DNA from: JAHBWV01 sp964588385
Lineage (GTDB): Bacteria > Planctomycetota > Phycisphaerae > Phycisphaerales > UBA1924
DNA length: 16,960 nucleotides
Reading direction: 5' to 3'
Assembly (NCBI GenBank): GCA_964588385.1
Contig: CAZPPG010000068.1
Coordinates: forward strand, 1 to 16,960
A model generated the notes under the pieces. The model searched no databases. It saw only the letters and a list, made by a program, of their open reading frames with translations, and was not told the DNA's origin. Both the position numbers and the translations under genes were made by a program. This document shows positions 7,296-14,691 of this stretch, piece by piece (position 1 is the first letter of the stretch; the number at the start of each line of letters is the position of its first letter).

Positions 7296-8108
7296 ATGGC
7301 CCGCTTGTCCTCCAAGATCGCGGTGATCACCGGCGCGGCTCGCGGCATCGGGCTCGCGTGTGCGAGGGCGTTCTCGCGCGAGGGCGCCGTGGTGATCGCC
7401 ACGGACATCGACCTGGCCGGAGTGGAAGCCGCCGTCTCGGGCATGGGGACGAATGCGATCGCCCGCCGGCTCGATGTGCGCTCGGAGAGTGACTGGCTGC
7501 GTGTGGTTGGCGAGGTCGTGCGGAGCGACGGGCGCGTCGACATTCTTGTGAACAACGCCGGCATCACCGGCTTTGTCCCGGACATGGGGCCCCACGATCC
7601 GGAGCATGCGTCGCTCGAGGCGTGGCATGCGGTCCACGCGACGAACCTTGACGGGGTCTTTCTCGGCTGCAAGCACGGGATCGCAGCGATGAAGCCCCCG
7701 CATGGCCGCGGCGGCTCGATCGTGAACATCTCGTTGAGGTCCGGGCAGGTCGGCATCAGCAGGGCGGCGGCGTACGCGTCGAGCAAGGCGGGCGTGCGGA
7801 ACCACACCAAGTCCGTGGCGCTCTACTGCGCGGAGATGGGCTACCCGATTTGCTGCAACTCGATCCATCCGGGTGCGATCCTGACGCCGATGTGGGAGCC
7901 GATGCTGGGCGGCACGCCTGAGTCGCGCGCCGCGGCGATCGCGGCTCTTTCTGCCGAGGTGCCGCTCGGTCGCATGGGCGGCCCGGAAGATGTCGCGCTC
8001 ATGGCGGTCTATCTCGCCAGCGACGAGTCCGCGTACGTGACGGGCGCGGAGTTCGTCATCGACGGCGGCATCCTGGCCGGATCAACGGCGACGCCGCGCC
8101 GGAGTTGA
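7296..8108 (+). CDS. SDR-family oxidoreductase with altered catalytic Ser
   Basis: 270 aa from 7296 (275 from 7281). A classical short-chain dehydrogenase/reductase. Seen: Rossmann cofactor motif TGAARGIG (12-19); D37 at the end of strand 2 (VIATDID), which normally favours NAD(H) over NADP(H); NNAG (86-89); tetrad Asn N117 (ATNLDGVF); Y160 and K164 in YASSK; and C-terminal VTGAEFVIDGG. Known: the catalytic Ser lies 13 residues before the Tyr. Here that position is L147, in NISLRSGQ, where the usual text is NISS. The neighbouring S146 is present. Codon TTG is one base from TCG. The enzyme may be impaired, may use S146, or this may be a sequencing error. The remaining sequence is intact and well folded-looking. 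Substrate unknown. It is co-directional with the kinase, 94-109 bp downstream. Confidence 0.9.
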   Translation: MARLSSKIAVITGAARGIGLACARAFSREGAVVIATDIDLAGVEAAVSGMGTNAIARRLDVRSESDWLRVVGEVVRSDGRVDILVNNAGITGFVPDMGPHDPEHASLEAWHAVHATNLDGVFLGCKHGIAAMKPPHGRGGSIVNISLRSGQVGISRAAAYASSKAGVRNHTKSVALYCAEMGYPICCNSIHPGAILTPMWEPMLGGTPESRAAAIAALSAEVPLGRMGGPEDVALMAVYLASDESAYVTGAEFVIDGGILAGSTATPRRS

Positions 8109-8114
8109 GTGCGT

Positions 8115-8128
8115 CGGGTGCGCACCCG
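8115..8128. other. Perfect 14-bp palindrome after the SDR gene
   Basis: CGGGTGCGCACCCG lies 6 bp after the SDR stop. It could fold only with a small central loop and has no T-run, so it is at most a weak terminator. It might be a binding site for a dimeric protein, but nothing else supports that. Confidence 0.25.
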
Positions 8129-8149
8129 GTCGGGATGGAGCCGCACTCG

Positions 8150-8170
8150 CCGAGTCTTGCGACCCGGGGG
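8150..8170 (+). repeat. Repeat-family copy, shared with 16572-16592
   Basis: These 21 bp are identical to 16572-16592, the core of the hairpin after the VOC gene. Here the left arm (AACCC) is missing, so no hairpin forms. Downstream sequence to ~8205 (AATGGCGG...GGGGTTGTGCTCGCGG) weakly follows the right-hand copy (AATAGCGGGG...GGATTGTGCTGCGCTCGCG). It reads as a decayed copy in the 271-bp gap between the SDR and Rid genes. Confidence 0.6.
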
Positions 8171-8288
8171 CGATGCGAATGGCGGAGGCGGGGTTGTGCT
8201 CGCGGCGAGCGTGGCCGTCAGAGGATGACGAGTTGGGCGAGGATCTCTTTGGCGGTCCTGGAGGGAACGGAGAGGCAGGACGCAGAAC

Positions 8289-8317
8289 CGGACAGGCGTG
8301 TCGCTTGTTGGTATGCT
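8289..8317 (+). promoter_or_regulatory. Candidate promoter of the Rid lipoprotein
   Basis: CGGACA (8289-8294, four of six matches to TTGACA), a 17-nt spacer, then TATGCT (8312-8317). The predicted 5' leader is about 55 nt, so unlike its neighbours this gene would not be leaderless. Confidence 0.4.
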
Positions 8318-8379
8318 TGGGCCCACGGCCCGCCGGATCCAGTCTTCGTGGACAAGTGCGGTGTGGTATGGAGCATCAC

Positions 8380-8862
8380 ATGCGGACGAGCCTTGTTTGG
8401 GCTGTTGTGGCGGTCATCGCGATGGCGGCTGTTCTCTCGGGTTGCCACGGCCATCGCTCTTGCCGCTCGGATTCATTTGACGCGTTCAAGCTGCGTCCGC
8501 AGGTTGAGGACGCGTACGGCTACACCCACGCAATTCGGGTCGGCAACCGGATCATGATCTCGGGCGCGGTGAGCATGGATGATGAGGGGAAGCCCACGGC
8601 GGTCGGCGACTTGTCGCAGCAGATGCGGAACTGCTATGCCGACCTCGATAAGGTGCTGAAGCACTACGGCTGCACGTTTGAAGACGTGGTGGTCGAGAAC
8701 ATCTTCACCACGAATATGGCGGGGGTTCTCGAGCTGGGCGGGATTCGCAGCGAGATCTATGGAACGCGGTTCCCGACCGGGACGTGGATCGAGGTCAAGG
8801 GCCTGGCGTTGCCGGAGTTCATGATCGAGATCGAGCTTGAGGTGCACCGTCGCGAGCGATGA
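8380..8862 (+). CDS. Rid-family (YjgF/YER057c/UK114) lipoprotein lacking the catalytic Arg
   Basis: 160 aa. Seen: signal peptide MRTSLVWAVVAVIAMAAVLSG with lipobox L-S-G-C and lipidation at C22, then a Rid domain (~45-157): NRIMISGAVSMDDEGKP, QMRNCYADLDKVLKHYGCTFEDVV, FPTGTWIEV and the closing strand FMIEIELEV. Known: RidA deaminates reactive 2-aminoacrylate and related imines in the cytoplasm as a trimer. The Arg that holds the substrate carboxylate (E. coli RidA R105, in FPARSCVEV) aligns with G134 here (FPTGTWIEV). Deaminase activity is therefore unlikely, and the protein resembles the non-RidA Rid subgroups. Lipid anchoring outside the cytoplasm is unusual for the family. An in-frame ATG at 8368 (MEHH) is an alternative start. 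A strong hairpin terminator follows 62 bp later. Confidence 0.88.
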   Translation: MRTSLVWAVVAVIAMAAVLSGCHGHRSCRSDSFDAFKLRPQVEDAYGYTHAIRVGNRIMISGAVSMDDEGKPTAVGDLSQQMRNCYADLDKVLKHYGCTFEDVVVENIFTTNMAGVLELGGIRSEIYGTRFPTGTWIEVKGLALPEFMIEIELEVHRRER

Positions 8863-8924
8863 TGTGAGGCGACCACGCTGTGAGGTGGGCGAGATGTTGC
8901 TCTTCCGGATGCTCGCTGACCGGT

Positions 8925-8965
8925 CAACAACAAACCCCAGCCAAGGCGGCTGGGGTTTGTTGTTG
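8925..8965. terminator. Strong bidirectional intrinsic terminator
   Basis: A perfect 18-bp stem, CAACAACAAACCCCAGCC with its complement, and a 5-nt loop (8943-8947). The T-rich lower arm is present in both directions. It lies between the convergent Rid gene (+) and yhiI-rbbA-yhhJ operon (-) and can serve both. Bases 8921-8955 match 16715-16749 at 34 of 35 positions. It is followed by AATAGC, the flank shared with the right-end hairpins. Confidence 0.85.
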
Positions 8966-9098
8966 AATAGCAGGCGTGGGATGGCCTGACAGCCTGCTTT
9001 TCAGAGCCTTAGAGACACCGCACCGACGTTCGGCCGCCCGGCAGGGCATGAACGGCGTCTCGGGTCCTTCGAAGGCGAGATGACCTGGGAGATTGCCA

Positions 9099-9168
9099 TC
9101 CCCGACGAGGACTCAAACCTGGACCCTTGCGTGAGCAGCCGCTCGCACCACCATTGAGCGATCGGGGA
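9099..9168 (-). pseudogene. tRNA-shaped element, probably a defective tRNA relic
   Basis: Minus strand, 70 nt. Seen: 7-bp acceptor pair TCCCCGA/TCGGGGA; two linker bases; a D-arm GCTC-loop-GAGC with GGT-containing loop AATGGTGGTGC; and a T-arm CCAGG-TTTGAGT-CCTCG abutting the acceptor exactly as in a tRNA. Defects: only 18 nt lie between the D- and T-arms, too short for an anticodon arm plus variable loop; the candidate anticodon stem does not pair; the T-stem has one mismatch; T56 replaces C56; and no CCA is encoded. It could be a tRNA broken by deletion, an integration-site remnant, or a tRNA-like structure at the 3' end of the operon transcript. Apart from this and the hairpin, I see nothing in the 366-bp gap 8863-9228. 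Confidence 0.4.
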
Positions 9169-9228
9169 TCGGCGCTTCGATGCCGATTACGCCTGGGCGG
9201 TGGGCCGCCGCCGTATCGGCGATCCCGC

Positions 9229-10359
9229 TCACGCCATTAGCGCCAGCGTCCGCCGGAACCGCCTCAGCGCGATCGTGAAGAACGCCGCGCCGATCCCCAG
9301 AACCGTCAGGAACTGCGGCCAGACGACCTCGAGCCCCGCGCCGCGGTACAGGATCGCCTGGCTCGCGGCCACGAAGTGTGTCGTCGGCGCCGCCAGCATG
9401 ATCATCCGCACGAACTCCGGCATGCTCTCGCGCGGCGTCACGCCCCCCGAAAGGAGCTCGAGCGGGATGAGGATGAGCACGAGCAGCATCCCGAACTGCG
9501 GCATCGACCGGGCCAGCGTGGCCATGAAGATCCCCATCGACGTGGTGGCGCACAGATGGAGCGCCGCGCCCAGGAGCCAGAGCGCGACCGACCCTTCCAC
9601 GCGGACGCGCATGATCCGCTCGACGATCACCGTGAGGGAGAACGCGGCGCCGACGAGCACGACCAGCCCCATGGCCCAGACCTTGGCGATCATGATCTCG
9701 GCGGGGGTCACGGGCATGACCAGGAGGTGCTCGATGGTCCCGTGCTCTCGTTCGCGCAGCAGGGAGGCCCCGGCCAGCACGATCGAGAGCGCCGTGACCA
9801 TGTTGATGATCTCCATGAGCGAGCCGAACCAGGAGTGCTCAAGGTTGGGGTTGAAGCGCATGCGCAGCGCCAGCTCGACCGGCGCGTGCGACGCGCCGCG
9901 GACGCGGGCCACGAACTCGTCCACCTCGCTCCCCACGATCTCCTGGATGTACCCGTTGCCGGAGAACGCCTGGCTCATGCGCGTGGCGTCCACGCTCAGC
10001 TGGGCCGCCGGGCTGTTCCCGGCCAGCACGTCGCGCTGGAAGTCGGGCGGGATGTTGAGCACGAACGTGTACATCCCCTCGTCCATCCCGGCGTCGGCTT
10101 CGTCGAGCCACACGTACGCCGGCGGCGAGAAGTACGGGGACTGGAAGGCCGTCGTGATGCGTGCCGACAGCGCCGACTGGTCCTCGTCGATGATGGCGAT
10201 GGGGGCCTTGTGGACGCTCTCGGGAACGGCGGTTCCAGCGACGTAGACGGCCGCGGTGAAGGTGTACGCGATGAGGAGCAGCATCATCGGGTCGCGGGCC
10301 AGGCCGCGGAGCTCCTTGACGCCCAGGTGCAGGATGTTCGAGAGCGGGCGTCTGCGCAT
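9229..10359 (-). CDS. yhhJ: ABC-2 type permease, YhhJ-like
   Basis: 376 aa, close to the ~374 aa of E. coli YhhJ, which it matches closely along its length from memory (e.g. YTFVLNIPPDFQRDVLAG, DATRMSQAFSGNGYIQ, TPRESMPEF, THFVAASQAILYRGAG, VVWPQFLTVLGIGAAFFTIA). Seen: one N-terminal membrane helix (~24-44), a large extracytoplasmic loop (~45-180), then about six helices (~182-202, 224-246, 257-283, 289-306, 317-337, 346-366). The coupling-type motif REREHGTIEHLLVMP (202-216) is also present. Role: membrane half of an ABC exporter, working with RbbA and the YhiI-type adaptor. The ATG directly follows the RbbA stop (TGAATG, no gap), so translation is probably coupled. Last gene of the operon. 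Exported substrate unknown. Confidence 0.93.
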   Translation of the reverse strand: MRRRPLSNILHLGVKELRGLARDPMMLLLIAYTFTAAVYVAGTAVPESVHKAPIAIIDEDQSALSARITTAFQSPYFSPPAYVWLDEADAGMDEGMYTFVLNIPPDFQRDVLAGNSPAAQLSVDATRMSQAFSGNGYIQEIVGSEVDEFVARVRGASHAPVELALRMRFNPNLEHSWFGSLMEIINMVTALSIVLAGASLLREREHGTIEHLLVMPVTPAEIMIAKVWAMGLVVLVGAAFSLTVIVERIMRVRVEGSVALWLLGAALHLCATTSMGIFMATLARSMPQFGMLLVLILIPLELLSGGVTPRESMPEFVRMIMLAAPTTHFVAASQAILYRGAGLEVVWPQFLTVLGIGAAFFTIALRRFRRTLALMA

Positions 10360-13110
10360 TCAGCGCTCCTGTTTCCGGAGCAGCATGATCGTGAGGATCA
10401 TGATGACGGGGATCGACAACGCGATCGCGGCGAACGACAGGTGAAGGTCGCGAAGGTCCAGCACCTTGTTAAACACCCCGCGGCTGACGATGATCATGTA
10501 CGTCGCCGGGTAGATCCGCCCCACGGCCGCGCCGAACCCCTCCAGCGACGAGACCGGATTGATCAGCCCGGAGTACTGGCTCACCGGGATCATGGTCGCG
10601 ATCATCGCCGCGAACAACGCCGCGATCTGGCTGCGCACGAAGGTGGAGACGAACAGCCCGAACCCCGTGGCGAACACAATGAACAGGATGGAGGCGATCA
10701 GCAGCGCGGTGAAGCTCCCCTTCATCGGGACCCCGAACGCCGTGACCGCCAGGGCCGACATCAGCAGGAAGTTCAGGACCCCCAGGGCGACGTACGGCAG
10801 CTGCTTCCCGAGAAGGAACTCCGTGCGCGTCACGGGCGTGACGTAGAAGTTGATCATCGAACCCAGCTCCTTCTCTCTGACGACGGACAGCGCCGCGAGC
10901 ATCGACGGGATCATGAGGAGCAGCATGGGGATCACGGCGGGGATGATCGCGGGCAGGCTCCGCACGTCCGGGTTGTAGCGGAACCGGGATTCCAGGGTCG
11001 CGTTCGGCGGCGCCTCCACGCCGCGCCGAGCCGCCTGCCCCTGGAGCCAGTGCCGGTGCATCCCCTGCACGTACCCCCTGGCGGTCTCCGCCCGCTGGGG
11101 CATGGCGCCGTCGGCCCACGCGCCGACCTGGACGTTGTCCCCGCGTTCGAGGTCGCGGGCGAAGCCGGGGGGCAGCTCGACGGCCAGGGCCAGCTCGCCC
11201 GTGCGCATCCGGTGGTCGAGCTCGGCGTAATCGGTGAGTGGGGCGTGCTCGGTGAAGTAGCGCGAGCCCGAGAGATTCAGCGCGTAGTCGCGGCTGAGAA
11301 CGGTCTGGTCCCGGTCCAGCACCGCGTACGGGAGGTTCTCGACGTCCATGTTGATGCCGTACCCCACGACGAACATCAGCAGGACGCTCCCGAGGAGCGC
11401 CAGCGCGGCGCGCACCGGATCGCGCCGAAGCTCCAGCGCCTCTCGGAGGCTGTAGCTGAGGCACCGCCGGGGGCTGAAGCCGCCCGGGCGGGTATGCGCC
11501 CGCGCGGGCGCGGCCATCGGCGATCCCGCCGGCGCAGGCCGCGTCACGTCGGCCGGCGCCGCCTCGGCCCCCGCCTCGACCAGGCAGGCGATGAATGCCT
11601 CCTCCAGGTCCTTCACGCCCCGTTTGCGCACCAGCTCGCGGGGCGCGTCGCTCACCAGCACCTTGCCCGCGTGCATGAGGGACACGCGGTCGCACCGCTC
11701 CGCCTCGTTCATGAAGTGGGTGGAGATGAAGATGGTGACCCGGTCGCGGCGCGCCAGCTCGATCATCAGCTCCCAGAACGAATCCCGCGCGATCGGGTCG
11801 ACGCCGGAAGTCGGCTCGTCGAGGATCAGCAGTTCCGGGCGGTGCACCATCGCCACCGCGAGCGAGAGGCGCTGGCGCACCCCCAGCGGCAGCTTCTCGG
11901 GCAGGCTGTCCATCTCGTCCCCAAGCCCGAACCGCTCCGCCACCTCGTTGACGCGTCCGGGGATCTGCTCCCGCGGCAGGCTGAAGAGGCGGGCGTGGAG
12001 CGCCAGGTTCTGCCGGACGGTCAGCTCCTTGTACAGCGAGAACGACTGCGACATGTACCCCACGCGCCGGCGCGTCGCGATGTCGTGCGCGTCCACGGGG
12101 TGGCCGAAGAGCGAGGCGTCGCCCTCGCTGGCCGGCAGAAGACCGGTCAGCATCTTCATAGTCGTCGTCTTTCCGCACCCGTTGGAGCCCAGGAACCCGA
12201 AGATCTCCCCGCGCCTGATGCGGAACGAGACGTGATCGACCGCGACGAAGTCCCCGAACCGTTTCGTCAGGGCGTGCGACTCGATCGCCACCTCCTCCCC
12301 TTCCCCGGGCACATACGGGACGATCTCCACCGCGGCGTGCTCCCGGCGCTTGCTCTCGGGGAGCAGCGAGATGAACGCGGCCTCCAGCGAGTCCGTCCCC
12401 GTTCGCTGGTGCAGCCCGCGCGGCGTGCCCGTCGCGAGCACACGCCCGGCGTCCATCGCGATCAACCAGTCGAACCGCTCGGCCTCCTCCATGTACGCCG
12501 TCGCAACCACGACGCTCATCCCGGGGCGCTCCTCACGCAGCCGCGCGATCAGGTCCCAGAACTGGCGCCGGGCCAGGGGGTCGACGCCCGTGGTGGGTTC
12601 GTCCAGGATCAGCAGCTCCGGATCGTGGATGAGAGCGCAGCACAGGCCGAGCTTCTGCTTCATGCCCCCCGACAGCTTGCCCGCGGGACGATCCAGGAAG
12701 TCGTGCAGCCCGGTGCTCCGCGTCAGCGCATCGATGCGCCGGCGCCGCTCGGCCTTCGCGTGCCCGAAGAGCCGCGCAATGAACTGCAGGTTCTCCTCGA
12801 TCGAAAGGGTCGGATACAGGTTTCTCCCCAGGCCCTGCGGCATGTACGCGATCCGCGGGCACACCACCTTGCGATGCCCCGCGCGCGACATGTCGCCCCC
12901 GAGTACCTGAACGGCGCCCTCCTGCACCGCCCGCGACCCGGCCAGGAGCGAGAGCAGGCTCGACTTCCCAACCCCGTCCGGTCCGATCAGCCCGACCATC
13001 TGTCCGTCCGGGATCTCCAGGTCGATCCCGTCGAGCGCGAGCGTCCGGGCGTACCGCAATCGGACGCCCGATAGCCGCGCGACCGGGGTGACGCTGGGTT
13101 CGGCAGTCAC
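10360..13110 (-). CDS. rbbA: Double-ATPase/ABC-2 permease fusion, RbbA-like
   Basis: 916 aa from a GTG start; E. coli RbbA is ~911 aa with the same domain order. NBD1: Walker A GPDGVGKSS (43-51), signature LSGGM (146-150), Walker B LLILDE (166-171), but Tyr (Y206, VATAYMEEAERF) where the switch His is usual. NBD2: Walker A GSNGCGKTT (308-316), Q-loop YMSQ, a degenerate signature LPLGVRQ (407-413), Walker B LLILDE (427-432) and switch H465 (STHF). So the two composite sites are asymmetric, as I recall for E. coli RbbA. A linker leads to an ABC-2 membrane domain with a helix near 569-586, an extracytoplasmic part, then several helices (MIPSMLAALSVVREKELGS). Known: E. coli RbbA was described as a ribosome-associated ATPase, yet the fused permease and operon partners fit an exporter. 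The GTG overlaps the yhiI stop (GTGA). Confidence 0.95.
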   Translation of the reverse strand: MTAEPSVTPVARLSGVRLRYARTLALDGIDLEIPDGQMVGLIGPDGVGKSSLLSLLAGSRAVQEGAVQVLGGDMSRAGHRKVVCPRIAYMPQGLGRNLYPTLSIEENLQFIARLFGHAKAERRRRIDALTRSTGLHDFLDRPAGKLSGGMKQKLGLCCALIHDPELLILDEPTTGVDPLARRQFWDLIARLREERPGMSVVVATAYMEEAERFDWLIAMDAGRVLATGTPRGLHQRTGTDSLEAAFISLLPESKRREHAAVEIVPYVPGEGEEVAIESHALTKRFGDFVAVDHVSFRIRRGEIFGFLGSNGCGKTTTMKMLTGLLPASEGDASLFGHPVDAHDIATRRRVGYMSQSFSLYKELTVRQNLALHARLFSLPREQIPGRVNEVAERFGLGDEMDSLPEKLPLGVRQRLSLAVAMVHRPELLILDEPTSGVDPIARDSFWELMIELARRDRVTIFISTHFMNEAERCDRVSLMHAGKVLVSDAPRELVRKRGVKDLEEAFIACLVEAGAEAAPADVTRPAPAGSPMAAPARAHTRPGGFSPRRCLSYSLREALELRRDPVRAALALLGSVLLMFVVGYGINMDVENLPYAVLDRDQTVLSRDYALNLSGSRYFTEHAPLTDYAELDHRMRTGELALAVELPPGFARDLERGDNVQVGAWADGAMPQRAETARGYVQGMHRHWLQGQAARRGVEAPPNATLESRFRYNPDVRSLPAIIPAVIPMLLLMIPSMLAALSVVREKELGSMINFYVTPVTRTEFLLGKQLPYVALGVLNFLLMSALAVTAFGVPMKGSFTALLIASILFIVFATGFGLFVSTFVRSQIAALFAAMIATMIPVSQYSGLINPVSSLEGFGAAVGRIYPATYMIIVSRGVFNKVLDLRDLHLSFAAIALSIPVIMILTIMLLRKQER

Positions 13111-14186
13111 GGTGGCTCCGGCGCCCTCACAGTCAGCTCCGCGGGCCACGGCACGCCGGGGTCGAGCCTGATCCACGCGACGCCCGGGAGCCCCGTCTTC
13201 ACCTGCCGCACGTGTTGCTTCAGCAACTCCGGGGCGATCTGCGCCCGCACCCGGAACATCAGCTTCTGACGCTCCTCCGCCGTCTCGACCGTCTTGGGGG
13301 TGAACTGCGCGGTGCTGGCGATGTAAGACACCTGCGCCGGGATCACGTAGTCGGGCGCGGCGTCGAGGACCAAACGCACCTCCGTTCCCAGGGCCACACG
13401 CCCCGCCGCACGCTCGGGAAGGAAGAACGTCATGTACACGTCGCTCAGGTCGATCACGTTGAGCGCCCGCCCCCCCGCCGCCAGCACCTCTCCCGGCTGC
13501 GCGATGCGGTACTGCACGCGCCCGTCACGAGGCGAGGTGAGGACGCTGTCCCTGATGTCCGCCTCGATCCGCTGCACCGTCGCCCCGCGGGCCGCTACCG
13601 TCGACTCCGCCGAACTGGTCTGCGCCCGCGCCGCCTGGATCGCCGCCTCCGCCGCCGCGATCTGCGCCCTCGCCGCGGTCAGCGTCGCTTCCGCCACCAG
13701 CGTGCTTGTGCGCTGCTCGTCAACCTCCTCGGCGGCCGCGGCGTTCCCCTCGGCCGCCCGCTCCAACCGCGCGAGGCGCCGCCGGGAGTAGCTCAGTTCG
13801 CTCTCGCGCTGCGCCGCCGTCGCCTGCGCGGCGGCGAGGTCGCTCTCACGCATCGCCACCTGCGCCCGCGTCGTCGCCACCGCCTGGCGAGCCTCCTGGA
13901 GCATCGCCTCCGCCTCGTCGCGCTGCGCCTCGAGCACGTCCGACTGCATCCGGACCAGGGGTTGACCGGCCGCGACGAAATCGCCTTCGTCGACGAACAT
14001 CTCCTCGACCCGCCCGGCGAGCTTGGTGGAGACGTTGATCTCGGTCGCTTCGATCCGCCCGTTTCCGGTGACGAACCCTTCGGGTGTTCCGGATGGGCTG
14101 CTCCGCTGCCACGCGTACCGCCCCCCGGCGAGCACTCCCACAAGGATGAGCGCGAGGACGACTCTCTTGACCGCGCGGGCGCTCAT
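13107..14186 (-). CDS. yhiI: HlyD-family membrane-fusion protein, YhiI-like
   Basis: 359 aa; E. coli YhiI is ~355 aa with closely similar text (GRIEATEI, SPRDGRVQYR, LSDVYMTFFLPE, QFTPKTVET). Seen: an N-terminal membrane anchor (~7-25, KRVVLALILVGVLAGG), a first lipoyl half (GRVEEMFVDEGDFVAAGQPL), a long Ala/Gln/Glu-rich coiled coil (~85-215), a second lipoyl half (PRDGRVQYRIAQPGEVLAAGG) and a beta-barrel domain. Role: periplasmic adaptor joining the RbbA/YhhJ pump to an outer-membrane channel. No TolC-type gene is in the window. First gene of the operon. The start at 14186 (MSARAVKRVV) puts basic residues just before the anchor and lies 7 nt after a TAGAAT box. The stop overlaps the rbbA start. 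Confidence 0.93.
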   Translation of the reverse strand: MSARAVKRVVLALILVGVLAGGRYAWQRSSPSGTPEGFVTGNGRIEATEINVSTKLAGRVEEMFVDEGDFVAAGQPLVRMQSDVLEAQRDEAEAMLQEARQAVATTRAQVAMRESDLAAAQATAAQRESELSYSRRRLARLERAAEGNAAAAEEVDEQRTSTLVAEATLTAARAQIAAAEAAIQAARAQTSSAESTVAARGATVQRIEADIRDSVLTSPRDGRVQYRIAQPGEVLAAGGRALNVIDLSDVYMTFFLPERAAGRVALGTEVRLVLDAAPDYVIPAQVSYIASTAQFTPKTVETAEERQKLMFRVRAQIAPELLKQHVRQVKTGLPGVAWIRLDPGVPWPAELTVRAPEPP

Positions 14187-14193
14187 GCCGCGT

Positions 14194-14199
14194 ATTCTA
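14194..14199 (-). promoter_or_regulatory. Candidate -10 box (TAGAAT) of the yhiI-rbbA-yhhJ operon
   Basis: Minus strand: GGTAGAAT, then 7 nt, then the ATG at 14186. The -35 region is poor. It is consistent with a leaderless operon mRNA. Confidence 0.5.
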
Positions 14200-14541
14200 C
14201 CGGACTTCGCCCGCGCCATCATGCGGGGCACGCCGCACGACCGACCCCGCCGCCCGCCCACCTCGCTCTATCAAACCTCTGGTCGGCCGCGGCCATGAAC
14301 GACTTCCGCGACAAGGTCTCCCTGATTTGGCGGGTCTCGGATCATCGCGCAAGCCCCCCGCGAGCGAGAAACCCTCCTGACCCGGGCGGCCAGCGAAGAG
14401 AGAGGCAGAGAGACTTTCGACCCAAGTCCCGCCCGCGATGCCGGGGGGCAAGTCCAGTTATGGCCGTGCTGCTCGGCGGAGCACCGATTGGTAGGCGGCC
14501 GATGTGGCCAGCGCTTCGGAACGCGGGCCAGAACGCGAAAG
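14200..14541. other. Intergenic, no gene seen
   Basis: 342 bp between the operon promoter and the tetR-side hairpins. All open frames here are short, of odd composition and unsupported. I find no tRNA, no repeat shared with other parts of the window, and no terminator. Any upstream control elements of the yhiI operon would lie here. Confidence 0.5.
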
Positions 14542-14565
14542 CGCCGCCGGGGTCTCTCGGCGGCG
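14542..14565 (-). terminator. Second hairpin downstream of tetR
   Basis: An 8-bp stem CGCCGCCG/CGGCGGCG with an 8-nt loop. In the minus direction it is followed by CTTTCGCGTTC, only weakly T-rich. Probably a back-up terminator of tetR. Confidence 0.5.
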
Positions 14566-14581
14566 TTCCCTGAAAACCAAA

Positions 14582-14607
14582 GGGCCGGTCGCTGTCGCAA
14601 CCGGCCC
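14582..14607 (-). terminator. Intrinsic terminator of tetR
   Basis: An 8-bp stem GGGCCGGT/ACCGGCCC with a 10-nt loop, 84 bp after the tetR stop. In the minus direction the stem runs into CTTTGGTTTTC, a T-rich tail. Confidence 0.7.
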
Positions 14608-14691
14608 GGCAATAGACGAGGAGGGGCGGTGTGACGAGTTGGTCTTCAAAGCGCCAGAGACGTGCGGCTGGCATGCTCGCTTCCGGCGGGT

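Noticed and set aside
4976..7810. A 944-codon open frame on the - strand opposite the Ser/Thr kinase and SDR
   Set aside because: It spans two real genes on the other strand and has the Arg/His/Pro-rich composition of a shadow frame. No domain is recognisable.
9023..9033. CCGACGTTCGG here and its complement at 16932-16942, as inverted ends of an element
   Set aside because: Eleven nearly palindromic bases are expected by chance in GC-rich DNA, and the flanking sequences do not match.
9376..13074. A 1232-codon open frame on the + strand opposite yhhJ-rbbA
   Set aside because: Antisense shadow of rbbA/yhhJ caused by GC-rich third positions. The product is almost all H, R, D, E, Q with no fold-like hydrophobic pattern, and the opposite strand encodes well-recognised proteins.
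14271..14612. Small open frames between the yhiI operon and tetR
   Set aside because: They run through two terminator hairpins, have no recognisable motif and no start signal of the type seen elsewhere in the window.
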